NCBI GenBank assembly: GCA_020846195.1
Contig: JADLEJ010000025.1
Coordinates: 1 to 49,795 of the forward strand
Direction of reading: 5' to 3'
From: Nitrospira sp.
GTDB lineage: Bacteria; Nitrospirota; Nitrospiria; Nitrospirales; Nitrospiraceae
DNA length: 49,795 nucleotides
Under the pieces are notes generated by a model. The model was not told the DNA's origin. It saw only the letters and a list, made by a program, of their open reading frames with translations, and made no database searches. A program made the position numbers and the translations under genes. Of the stretch, positions 16,313 to 23,888 are shown piece after piece; position 1 is the first letter of the stretch; every line of letters begins with the position of its first letter.

Positions 16313-17200
16313 TTAGATCGCTTCTTCTTGTAGCGGCCGTCCCGTGTGGCCGGACCAGGTCGGTAACTGCCAGGCCTTCTCCTCCACCGCTTCCGACTCA
16401 GCGACCTCTTCGGCTTCAGTCTGAGCGAACCGGTCCTCCCAAAGAATATGGCGGCCCTCGTCCTCGGACATTCTGATTCTGAAATCGAACGAGCGGCTCA
16501 GTTCCGGCTTGTCGCGATCCCCGCTCGCCAGTCGATCCGCGATCCGCTCCAGCTTGGCGCGACGGGTCCCATCCGTTGAAAACTCGTCTTCCCATACCAG
16601 CCCGCCGGTTTCAGCATCGAGCGCGCGGAGCAAGAAGGACGGTTGGGAAGACGCAGCCTGCCTCTCGTGAATTCTACTCACCGTCGCGTGCCGCGGCACC
16701 AGGGTCGAGACCAGCTGCCGCGAACTCTCCTCATCGTGAGGCGTCAGATTCAAATTCCCTTCCCATTGAAACTTTCCGGTCGTCGCATCGTAGACCCGCA
16801 ACACAAAATTGGAGAGATCCGTCGCGCCCGAGCCGACTCCCCCGGCAAAAATCCTCGCTGGCGGCTGCGCCCCATTCGTCGCGCGCTCTTCCTTTACATT
16901 CAACTCATACGTGTCGTCCGACAGCACCTCGCCGCTCTGCGGATCGTAGATCTTCACCGTGATCGTCGAGACATCCCCGACTTGATACCCAAACCCGGCG
17001 GCGACAATTCCCACTGTGGCCGGAGCAACTTCAGCCCACCCCAGCGACGGGCCGAGCATGACTCCCACAAGCCCCCAGGCCAGACTTTTGATGGAGTGCC
17101 GCAGGCGGCGAGACGAGTGGCGCTTCTTCACCTGAAGCTTGGGAGACATGGCGCCGGTCACGGACTGAAGAAGATGGCTGATCCAAGAAATGGTTGGCAT
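16313..17200 (-). CDS. Exported hypothetical protein with four strand-loop repeats
   Basis: A 295-residue protein (279 if the ATG at 17149 is used). A basic N-region and a hydrophobic stretch (SLAWGLVGVMLGPSLGWAEV) form a signal peptide. Four similar units follow: VKIYDPQSGEVLSDDTYEL, LRVYDATTGKFQWEGNLNL, LRALDAETGGLVWEDEFST and FRIRMSEDEGRHILWEDRF. The pattern YDxxTGxxxWE recalls PQQ-like beta-propeller blades, though four units are too few for a propeller. It converges on the metallopeptidase gene. No function is assigned. Confidence 0.65.
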   Translation of the reverse strand: MPTISWISHLLQSVTGAMSPKLQVKKRHSSRRLRHSIKSLAWGLVGVMLGPSLGWAEVAPATVGIVAAGFGYQVGDVSTITVKIYDPQSGEVLSDDTYELNVKEERATNGAQPPARIFAGGVGSGATDLSNFVLRVYDATTGKFQWEGNLNLTPHDEESSRQLVSTLVPRHATVSRIHERQAASSQPSFLLRALDAETGGLVWEDEFSTDGTRRAKLERIADRLASGDRDKPELSRSFDFRIRMSEDEGRHILWEDRFAQTEAEEVAESEAVEEKAWQLPTWSGHTGRPLQEEAI

Positions 17201-17347
17201 GGCCCCTCCGTAATGTTGGGGTCATTCTGCCTGCATCGCACCCGCCGCGTATATTCCCCACTGTGGGAAGATTCCCCTCGAACGAGGGGGGGAGAATAGG
17301 ACTACGAGACTGCACACACCTCTTGCCTACAAGGCAGAGAGCGCCCG

Positions 17348-17376
17348 TTGTTGCCGCCGCATGAACCGGCTATAGT
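17348..17376 (+). promoter_or_regulatory. Strong sigma-70 promoter giving a leaderless transcript
   Basis: TTGTTG (17348-17353), a 17-base spacer and TATAGT (17371-17376) stand six bases before the ATG of the small membrane protein. Transcription would begin at or next to the start codon, and no ribosome-binding site is present. Confidence 0.6.
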
Positions 17377-17382
17377 GCCGGC

Positions 17383-17736
17383 ATGACAAGACCCTGGGCA
17401 CTGCTAATCAGTTTGATCGGCTTAACCGCCGTCGGCATGGCAACGCTGTTTCTCGTAAATCGGCCAGACCAAGCGGAACCAAGCCGTTTCCTCATCGGCT
17501 TTCTCATCGGCCTGCCGATATTTCTGTTGATTATGGTCCGGCTGGGGTATCGATGGGCGACGATGGCGAGTGTGATCTACGGAACAGTGGGGCTGGCGCT
17601 GGACTTATCCACGATGGTACAGCTGATTACGAAAGATCAGCCGACCGTCGCGGCCCTGACGGCAAGCGGTCTCAGCGGGCTGTTGAATTTTCTCGTGATC
17701 TCGTTCGGCGGGCGCGCGTTTTTGACAAGAGACTGA
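17383..17736 (+). CDS. Small integral membrane protein
   Basis: 117 residues with about four hydrophobic helices (ALLISLIGLTAVGMATLFLV, RFLIGFLIGLPIFLLIMV, then two more to the C-terminus). No family signature is recognised. The stop codon lies at the edge of a family-2 palindromic repeat (17731-17914) that separates it from the convergent methyltransferase gene. Confidence 0.65.
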   Translation: MTRPWALLISLIGLTAVGMATLFLVNRPDQAEPSRFLIGFLIGLPIFLLIMVRLGYRWATMASVIYGTVGLALDLSTMVQLITKDQPTVAALTASGLSGLLNFLVISFGGRAFLTRD

Positions 17737-17914
17737 AAAAGCCCGTGCAGCGTCGTTCTCGCTGCGATCAAAGGCTCAACGTATACAAGAGTCGACTTGA
17801 GGCAAAGAGCCTATCCGCTCGCATGTGATCGAAGCGAGCGGGTCAAGCGAAGCTTGGTATGTACCTCCTCGCCTCTTCACTTGCTACGGCCTTGCTGAAC
17901 GGGATTTTTGAGTC
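17731..17914. repeat. Family-2 palindromic repeat between convergent genes
   Basis: Outer arms GACTGAAAAAGCCCG and, at the far end, CGGGATTTTTGAGTC are complementary apart from two positions. Inside are the family-2 boxes: GCTCAACGTA, and CGGCCTTGCTGAACG on the other side. The middle is longer than in other copies and imperfect. It supplies the stop codon of the plus-strand gene and the last ~12 codons of the minus-strand methyltransferase (RLKNPVQQGRSK). It probably works as a bidirectional terminator. Confidence 0.75.
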
Positions 17915-18938
17915 TCTTGCTGGACAAGCCCCCAGGCGCCACCGCCTCCAGGATCCCGTCCTCCCAATCCTCCGTTCCCGGCTTCATCCGCAACACCTTA
18001 GTGCGGCTAAATCCGGCTTCCTTCAGCCAGCCGCGCGTGGCCGCCGCCGTATATGTATTGCCCTCTTCCGTAAAGAGCAGCATCGAGACGGCAAAGAGAT
18101 TCGCTTCGGCTGGGCGGAGCCCCTCACGATCGTGCAGAAAGGCATCCTGAATCAGCAGCCGCCCGCCTGGATTCAAAGCCGCGAGCGCGCGCCTGAAAAT
18201 CGCCCGGTTCGTCTCGGGCGAATAGATATGCAGCACGTTGGAATACCAGATGACATCGTAGGTGCCGGGGATCGCCTCCTGCGTAAAATCGATCGGCACG
18301 TAGCTGAGCCGGGAGCCGGCCTTGTGCGTCGCGGCAATTTCTCTGGCCACTTCAAGAGCCGCTGGACGGTCGCCGACTGTGGCGCGCAAGCGCGGGTGTT
18401 TGGAGAGAAACGCCATCGCATACGTGCCAGGCCCACCACCGAGATCGAGCAACATCGCCGCGCCGTGCACATCCACTTGCGCGGCAATCTTCGGCGCCGT
18501 CTCCACCGTCCGATAGTGCATGGCCCAGGTAAATCGCTGGCGATAACCCGGCTCTTCTGGGACATCCTCATCCAGCTGGCGCCCTGTCCGAACGGATTCT
18601 CCCAGGCGGCCCCAATCCTTCTCGTGGTTCATCATGAGATCGAGATAGTTTTTGCGATACGCGGCATGCCGGGCATTCAACGCGGTCGCCGCCAGCCGGC
18701 TGTTGCGGTAGCTCTCACCGGTTTTCGTCAGCAGGCCGGCCATGGCCAGATTGCGGCACAGGATCGAGAGCCCCCGCTCGCTGACGGACAGCGACTTGGC
18801 CAATTGCGGAATTGTCCATCGCCGCACGCCAATCTTTGTAAAAAGATCCAGCTCCAGCGCCATGATGAGGATTCTCGGCAGCCGATAGGCCGAGACGGCG
18901 TCGCGAAATTCATCGAACGTGGCGATGCGCCGCGTCAT
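17877..18938 (-). CDS. SAM-dependent O-methyltransferase-like protein (winged-helix + class I fold)
   Basis: 353 residues from the ATG at 18938, which overlaps the stop of the upstream gene as ATGA. Residues ~15-90 form a dimerisation/winged-helix domain (WTIPQLAKSLSVSERGLSIL, CRNLAMAGLLTKTG). MLLDLGGGPGTYAMAFLSKH near residue 160 is motif I. DVIWYSNVLHIYSPETN and ALNPGGRLLIQDAF are later motifs. This is the layout of plant COMT-like and bacterial CrtF/TcmN-type O-methyltransferases. The catalytic His is not certain; LHIYSP is the likely place. The last ~12 residues come from a family-2 repeat. The substrate is unknown. Confidence 0.85.
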   Translation of the reverse strand: MTRRIATFDEFRDAVSAYRLPRILIMALELDLFTKIGVRRWTIPQLAKSLSVSERGLSILCRNLAMAGLLTKTGESYRNSRLAATALNARHAAYRKNYLDLMMNHEKDWGRLGESVRTGRQLDEDVPEEPGYRQRFTWAMHYRTVETAPKIAAQVDVHGAAMLLDLGGGPGTYAMAFLSKHPRLRATVGDRPAALEVAREIAATHKAGSRLSYVPIDFTQEAIPGTYDVIWYSNVLHIYSPETNRAIFRRALAALNPGGRLLIQDAFLHDREGLRPAEANLFAVSMLLFTEEGNTYTAAATRGWLKEAGFSRTKVLRMKPGTEDWEDGILEAVAPGGLSSKRLKNPVQQGRSK

Positions 18939-19372
18939 GCCGCCCCGCCGATCTGTCGCAGGCACCAGCGCATGAGATCCTGCACTTTAGATGGATTCGC
19001 GATATCCACCGGGCGCGCGAACGTCGCCGCGACGAACTCGTCGGTCATCTCCGTCTCTTCGGTAAACCCCGACTGCTGCAAGAGCGCGCGGTATTTCCCG
19101 ACCGCCGGCTGAATAAAATATTTCGCCTGCTTCGCCACCTCATCGGTTCCAAGATCTTCCGGCGTCCCGTCGGACATCAACGCCATGACATCGTCCATCG
19201 CGACCCCGTACTGACACAGCACCAGTCCTTCCGGCTTGACCTCAAGCAACCAGCCATCGGTTCCAAGATCCATCGCCAAGGCTCCGCCCGGTTCTAATTC
19301 ATAGAGCTGGGGGAACGCGCGCATCAGCGCCGTGCGAAGTTGCGGCCAGGCGGAAACAGCCGGATCGTTCAT
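18935..19372 (-). CDS. Hypothetical protein in a six-gene operon
   Basis: 145 residues, acidic, with no signal peptide. It reads as an alpha/beta domain (GGALAMDLGTDGWLLEVKPE, LVLCQYGVAMDDVMALMSDG). It overlaps both neighbours by ATGA-type junctions, so it is translated with the TPR protein and the methyltransferase. I recognise no family. Confidence 0.68.
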   Translation of the reverse strand: MNDPAVSAWPQLRTALMRAFPQLYELEPGGALAMDLGTDGWLLEVKPEGLVLCQYGVAMDDVMALMSDGTPEDLGTDEVAKQAKYFIQPAVGKYRALLQQSGFTEETEMTDEFVAATFARPVDIANPSKVQDLMRWCLRQIGGAA

Positions 19373-20193
19373 GCATGCGACTCGCGATAAGGCGGAGCGG
19401 AATCGGTCTCCGCCAGCCGGGCACGGAGATCCTGAAGGCGCTTCGTATTTTCTTCGAGCTTGGGCAGCTGGTATTTGCGGTCCATGAGCACCACGAGCTC
19501 CAGAAGATCGGCGGCGTCCTGCAAACGGCCAATCGCTTCATAACACTGGGCCAGCACATATCGCGCCCCGCCGGTCCGCAGTTCATCGCGAGACCGTTCG
19601 GCGATCGACTGGCTGGTTTGGCAGCAGGCAATCGCATCGTCATACCGTTCTTGCATCAGAAACGTCCGGCCGATCATCCGCCAGGCATCGGCTACGCCGC
19701 CCTGATTGCCCAAACGCCGCATCAGCACCAGCGAATACTCGTAGTAGTGAATCGCTTGCTCGTATTGGCCGACCTCGCGCGCCACGAGGCCGAGATCCGA
19801 CAACAGCACCGCCTTCGCCGCTTCATCGTGCGTCTTGGTCAAGAGATCCAGCGCTTCCAGATAATAGGCGCGGGCGCGCTCCCATTCGCCGGCGTCGGCG
19901 CGCAGGTTGCCCAAATTGCCCAGCGTCGTCCCGATGCCCTTTTCGTCGCCGAGAATCTTTTGCAGCTCCAGCACTTCCTGATAATACGTCTGCGCCGAGT
20001 CCCGCCGGCCGCTGACCGCGCAGATATTGCCGAGATTCCCAAGCGTCGCGGCCATGGCCCGCTGATCCCCGGTCATCCGGTCGCACTCCAGCGCCTTAGC
20101 GTAACAGGTATAAGCTTCCGTATAGAGGCCGCGCGAAAAATGCTCGTTCCCCTGGCGGTTCAATTCTTCGGACAATCCGTTTCGTAATGGCAT
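19369..20193 (-). CDS. Tetratricopeptide-repeat protein
   Basis: 274 residues almost wholly made of TPR units: LNRQGNEHFSRGLYTEAYTC, ATLGNLGNICAVSGRRDSA, TTLGNLGNLRADAGEWERA, LLSDLGLVAREVGQYEQAI, DAWRMIGRTFLMQERYDDA and GARYVLAQCYEAIGRLQDA, spaced about 40 residues apart. This longer spacing and the LGNLGN consensus match the TPR_12 / LGN type used for protein contacts. There is no export signal. It is translationally coupled to the next gene. Confidence 0.88.
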   Translation of the reverse strand: MPLRNGLSEELNRQGNEHFSRGLYTEAYTCYAKALECDRMTGDQRAMAATLGNLGNICAVSGRRDSAQTYYQEVLELQKILGDEKGIGTTLGNLGNLRADAGEWERARAYYLEALDLLTKTHDEAAKAVLLSDLGLVAREVGQYEQAIHYYEYSLVLMRRLGNQGGVADAWRMIGRTFLMQERYDDAIACCQTSQSIAERSRDELRTGGARYVLAQCYEAIGRLQDAADLLELVVLMDRKYQLPKLEENTKRLQDLRARLAETDSAPPYRESHA

Positions 20194-20205
20194 AGGACAA
20201 TTCCG

Positions 20206-20799
20206 CTATTGCAGCGCCTGCTCCAGAATGGGTTTCGCCCCAGTCAGGATCGAGGCGCCATCGCCGGCTAACACCGAATCGAATGAATACTTCAACAAAC
20301 GCCGCAATCCTTCTCTGGCCTTTTCACGATCGGCATATTTCTCAGCCGGCAGCATGGACAGGGCGCCGGCCGGTTTGCCGATCAACGCATCGCCGAGGAT
20401 CAAGACGCCCTTGCCCTGCTGAATGAACAGCGCCGACTCCCCGGGGGATTTTTGATCCTTCAGATGAACGACCCAGATTCCCCCGGGAAGAAGCTCCTGA
20501 TCCTTGAACGTCTTCGTCGCCTGCACATCCATCTGCGCGGCATCCGCCTCCGGCACGAACAGCTGGCACTTGAACTCCGCCTGGACCGCGGCTGACTCAC
20601 GCACATGATCGCGGTTCGTCACAATGATGTAATCGACCGGGCCGTTCCGGCGGATCATCGTGCTCGCCGCCGCCGTCATCGGAGGCGGATCAACGAGAAT
20701 CTTGTGCTCGCCGACCGTCAGAAACAAGCCGTTAAAATCGATCTGCTTCTCGTCGGAAAACCACGACCACTGCCAGATGCTTGGTAAGAGAGGTTTCAT
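20206..20799 (-). CDS. Metallo-beta-lactamase-fold protein with degraded metal site
   Basis: A 197-residue protein with the early strands of the MBL fold (NGLFLTVGEHKILVDPPPM) and the later LFIQQGKGVLILGDALIG, where a metal-binding Asp usually sits. The HxHxDH motif is reduced to VTNRDH: the first two His are Thr and Arg, and only the DH pair remains. The fold assignment is an inference from strand order. The loss of two metal ligands suggests a non-hydrolytic or altered role. It lies in the TlpA-to-methyltransferase operon. Confidence 0.65.
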   Translation of the reverse strand: MKPLLPSIWQWSWFSDEKQIDFNGLFLTVGEHKILVDPPPMTAAASTMIRRNGPVDYIIVTNRDHVRESAAVQAEFKCQLFVPEADAAQMDVQATKTFKDQELLPGGIWVVHLKDQKSPGESALFIQQGKGVLILGDALIGKPAGALSMLPAEKYADREKAREGLRRLLKYSFDSVLAGDGASILTGAKPILEQALQ

Positions 20800-20807
20800 A
20801 GCACCCG

Positions 20808-21068
20808 CTACAACGCCGCGATGGCGTCGGTCACCGTCTTGGTGACCTTGGTGAGAATGCCGGCGTCATTGGGAAGATCCAGGATGTCGTCTTCGGACAC
20901 CGTGATGAATTTCCGGTTCGGCCCCTTCGTAAGGGAGATCAAAAACATGCTGTTCGATGGCGTGACAGGAATCACCACCTGCACCGCCCCATCCACCGCC
21001 TTGATGACCTCCAGGAACTTCTGCTTCCCCGCTTCCATCTCATCCATCGCTGACAATCCTTTATTCAT
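20808..21068 (-). CDS. Small hypothetical protein
   Basis: 86 residues from the ATG at 21068 (MNKGLSAMDEMEAGKQKFLE). A longer frame to 21149 would overlap the TlpA-like gene and is not preferred. It reads as one alpha/beta domain (VQVVIPVTPSNSMFLISLTK), with strand-rich middle and helical end. The family is not recognised. Spacing of nine bases to the MBL-fold gene places it in the operon. Confidence 0.6.
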   Translation of the reverse strand: MNKGLSAMDEMEAGKQKFLEVIKAVDGAVQVVIPVTPSNSMFLISLTKGPNRKFITVSEDDILDLPNDAGILTKVTKTVTDAIAAL

Positions 21069-21102
21069 CGGCCCGCCCGCCACATCGAACCGCCGCACGG
21101 CA

Positions 21103-21633
21103 TTACATCTTCGCGGGATTCGCCAGCAACTTCTCGACCTCTGCCGCAATCACATCGGCCGCCGCGAGGTCCATGTTCCCAACACGCTGCCAGCGGATCA
21201 CTCCGGCCTGGTCGATCACATAGACATTGGGAATGAACTTGCCGCCGCCATAGAGCTTGTCCGTCACTTTCCCCGGATCGAGCAGATAGGGATACGTCAC
21301 CTTGACGGAAAACGCCGACAGGAACTCCCCGACACTTTTCTTGGCATCCCCCGACGAATTCACACCGACCACCGCCACATCCTTGCCTTTGGTCATCTCG
21401 GAAACTTTTTGCAACGTCTCACCCTGCATCATGCAGGGATCGCAGATGTGAAACAACCCGAGGACAATGACTTTCCCTTTATAGGCATCCATCGCCACGG
21501 TCTCGCCAGTAATGGCCGTCAGCGTGAACGGCGGCGCCTTCTCGCCGACTTTGAAAAATCCAGCCGCCAGCGCCAGGTGAGCCGCGAAGACCGGAAACAG
21601 GAGCGCGCCGAGCACCCACAGAGATCGCTTCAT
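21103..21633 (-). CDS. Exported TlpA/AhpC-like thioredoxin-fold protein
   Basis: 176 residues from the ATG at 21633 (MKRSLWVLGALLFPVFAAHL), which starts a signal peptide. An upstream ATG at 21651 adds only six residues. The mature part has the thioredoxin fold of TlpA/peroxiredoxin proteins: GEKAPPFTLTAITGETVAMD, then VIVLGLFHICDPCMMQGE with a CDPC active site near residue 75. PNVYVIDQAGVIRWQRVG carries the beta strand after the cis-Pro region. It should handle thiol-disulfide exchange in the periplasm, perhaps in cytochrome maturation. It is the first gene of the minus-strand operon ending at 17877. Confidence 0.87.
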   Translation of the reverse strand: MKRSLWVLGALLFPVFAAHLALAAGFFKVGEKAPPFTLTAITGETVAMDAYKGKVIVLGLFHICDPCMMQGETLQKVSEMTKGKDVAVVGVNSSGDAKKSVGEFLSAFSVKVTYPYLLDPGKVTDKLYGGGKFIPNVYVIDQAGVIRWQRVGNMDLAAADVIAAEVEKLLANPAKM

Positions 21634-21771
21634 AAGAGCCTCCTTCGCCATCGATCGAACAACCGAATGAACGACGAACGCTATCCTACCATGCAGAATT
21701 TTTCAGGGGCAACGGCAGACCGCAGGTCCAGCGCTCTCGCGACGCGCGCACTCATTGCGCCGCGGCTCGAC

Positions 21772-23028
21772 TCACCGATGGAATAAGGCACGGATCGAAG
21801 CCGGAGGAGAGAACCACCGTGAGAGCGCCTGAATAGGACTCATCGCGCGAGCGAGCCAGTGCAACGACCGGCGCCAGCGGAACCACGCCGGGGGTGCATG
21901 AATAATAGGATCGTGACTGCGACATAGCGCAATTCCATATCGCCACCGCGCACGCCAGTCGTCTTGGAGAGTAAATAACAATGCCCCGGCCTCCCGTTCG
22001 TCGAGCCCATCCTGCTGCTGCAACAACAGGCTTTTCGGCATGCGTTGGGCAAGGCTCACAACATCTGAATCGGCGGCAATTAGGCTCACGATCTGCGGAG
22101 GGATGGGCGCCTCCATGATTCGATGAGATAGCGCCAGGCCAAGCAAAAGACTCCGATAGCATTTCCATTCCAAGGCCGTTGCGATCACTCGCCTCCAGTT
22201 CAACCGCCCGCCATGGATGAGTCCGGCTATCTCCGTCACGAAACTGAGCTGGCTCCAGGCCTGATGCGCTCCATGCGCGCACAGCAGGAGCACCGCCTCC
22301 TCCGGAGCCATTCCCTTAATCTTCTGGCCATTCAGCGAGATCGGCCTGGTATGCCCCCAGACCTCCGGCCGATCAATCGAAAAAACCATACCCGCATGTT
22401 TCACCGCCCACATCAGCTCGATCCGATGCGGCATGTTGGCATGGACGTAGACGAGCGCCCGCTCGCTGCCCCCGGCATCGACCGCACCCTCTCCTTCTCT
22501 TCCTCGCACAGAATAGCCCTGCGAGACCAATACTCGATGGGCACCTTCGAGTTGGCTCCGGCGCACGAGCATAACCGGATCTGCGGGAGCGCAGAGCGTG
22601 AGATCGCCATACATCATGGCAGCCAGGCCGGCGCCTCTGACGGGAAGCATCGCGATTCCGGCTTCATCGAAGCATCGAGACAATTGAAGCAGATCTTCCG
22701 CTCTGGCTCGATTCACGGCGGCCGCCGCCACCGTTCGCCGGCGAAGCGCATCGAGATCCGCCAGAGGAACAAGATCGGCGCACAGTCCGGCGAGCGTCTT
22801 GGCGAGCAAGGCTTCGACGCCGTGAGCGTTGGCCAGCTCCAGCAACAACTGCCAATTCAAGCCGGCTTGCGCGCCTTCAAGAATCCGTCGGCGGAGAGAC
22901 TCTGGCACTGCCGCTCTGGCGCACCAGATAAGAAATTGGGCTTCCCGGAAACGCACGGGGTTCCCCCATCCAGCAGTCACCGCGGAGGGCACCGTCCCAT
23001 CGACCGGATGTCGGAACGAGAATCCCAT
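21772..23028 (-). CDS. NTP_transf_5-like nucleotidyltransferase with lost catalytic Asp pair
   Basis: 418 residues, clearly paralogous to the protein at 30165-31388. Matching blocks include LLLELANAHGVEALLAKTLA and the end of the gene (WRARWRYGIALCRSHDP). In the intact paralogue the active site reads YGDLTLRDFSDLDLLIP. Here it is YGDLTLCAPADPVMLVR (~residue 140), so the DxD pair is gone, and the KG before it is RG. The family (PF14907) is common in lasso-peptide clusters. This copy is likely inactive or repurposed. It is the last gene of the RiPP locus and starts two bases after the short hydroxylase stop. Confidence 0.8.
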   Translation of the reverse strand: MGFSFRHPVDGTVPSAVTAGWGNPVRFREAQFLIWCARAAVPESLRRRILEGAQAGLNWQLLLELANAHGVEALLAKTLAGLCADLVPLADLDALRRRTVAAAAVNRARAEDLLQLSRCFDEAGIAMLPVRGAGLAAMMYGDLTLCAPADPVMLVRRSQLEGAHRVLVSQGYSVRGREGEGAVDAGGSERALVYVHANMPHRIELMWAVKHAGMVFSIDRPEVWGHTRPISLNGQKIKGMAPEEAVLLLCAHGAHQAWSQLSFVTEIAGLIHGGRLNWRRVIATALEWKCYRSLLLGLALSHRIMEAPIPPQIVSLIAADSDVVSLAQRMPKSLLLQQQDGLDEREAGALLFTLQDDWRARWRYGIALCRSHDPIIHAPPAWFRWRRSLHWLARAMSPIQALSRWFSPPASIRALFHR

Positions 23029-23030
23029 CG

Positions 23031-23810
23031 CTAGATTCGCCTTTCAGGCAACCCAACCAGCGTGTGAACGGATCTTGCCACCGGGCTTGTATACAGGCTC
23101 CAGACCGTCTCAAACTCCCGTGACGCCGCATCGAGCAGCCCGACCCGCAAAACCTCCGGCTGCCTGGGCTGGTAATGCGTGCCGAACAGCCCATCCCAGA
23201 TCGACAGCTTGCTCCCGAAATTCTTATTCCAATGGCGCGGATCGACACTGTGATGGATCTGATGATGCGCCGGACTGATGAACAGCCGATTGAACACCCG
23301 GCCATACGAGAGCCAGATGTGCAAGTGGCGCAAATGCATGCCCATCAGTGCAATTGCAAAACCGCCGGCCGCCATGACAATCGCCGTCGGGGAAAGAGCG
23401 CGGGGCGGCTCCCATCCCAGATGCCCGACCAATAACCACGACATCCCTTTTGCGCCCAGCATTCCGAGCCCCGTCATGATGGGAACGTAGAAAAGAAACG
23501 TCAGCACAATGTCGATGGCCGCGAACCGGACATCCAGCAAAGTCGACTGATGACGATACAACCGAGCAGGAAAAGCAAACTCTCGAAAGAACCCGTCCGC
23601 CAAGCGGCCCGCCCGCTTCGCCACAACATACACCGCCCAGGCAAAGGCCAAACTAGAGAGGAGATACGGCCAGGCCAATCCATTCGACAAATTGACGAAG
23701 ACACGAGGAATTTGCCCGATGGTTGCCGTGAACTGCTCCCAGGCAGAGACGGCGGACAGAGCGTATTCTGCCACGCGCTCTAAGAACCATCGTACTGTAT
23801 CAATCCCCAT
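23031..23810 (-). CDS. Fatty-acid hydroxylase-like membrane protein with internal deletion
   Basis: A 259-residue paralogue of the protein at 23889-24965. It aligns at both ends (MGIDTVRWFLERVAEYALSA; then HHQIHHSVDPRHWNKNFG), but about 85 residues between AAGGFAIAL and MGMHLRHLHIWLSYG are missing. The lost block contains the HDxxxxxxH and HxxHH boxes that hold the di-iron centre, so hydroxylase activity is not expected. Transmembrane segments remain (AWPYLLSSLAFAWAVYVVA). The reading frame is otherwise open, so it may still be expressed. Its start overlaps the truncated precursor gene at 23800-23865. Confidence 0.82.
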   Translation of the reverse strand: MGIDTVRWFLERVAEYALSAVSAWEQFTATIGQIPRVFVNLSNGLAWPYLLSSLAFAWAVYVVAKRAGRLADGFFREFAFPARLYRHQSTLLDVRFAAIDIVLTFLFYVPIMTGLGMLGAKGMSWLLVGHLGWEPPRALSPTAIVMAAGGFAIALMGMHLRHLHIWLSYGRVFNRLFISPAHHQIHHSVDPRHWNKNFGSKLSIWDGLFGTHYQPRQPEVLRVGLLDAASREFETVWSLYTSPVARSVHTLVGLPERRI

Positions 23811-23865
23811 GCCCCTCGATTCTGCGGTTACACTGTATGAACGGCTCCTTCTGCTGTTGTGTCAT
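23800..23865 (-). pseudogene. Truncated RiPP precursor gene
   Basis: The ATG at 23865 follows AAAGGAGGTGA and starts MTQQQKEPFIQ, matching the MEQQQKESYTEP leader start at 25192. After 11 codons the similarity ends and the frame runs into the leader of the hydroxylase gene, stopping at 23800. The YxxP motif, DIT box and core are all missing. It is a dead copy of a precursor. Confidence 0.7.
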
Positions 23866-23888
23866 GTTTCTTCACCTCCTTTCGTTGG

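Noticed and set aside
17859..19112. 417-codon plus-strand ORF opposite the methyltransferase
   Set aside because: Arg/His/Pro-rich composition typical of an antisense frame. The minus strand encodes a recognisable methyltransferase.
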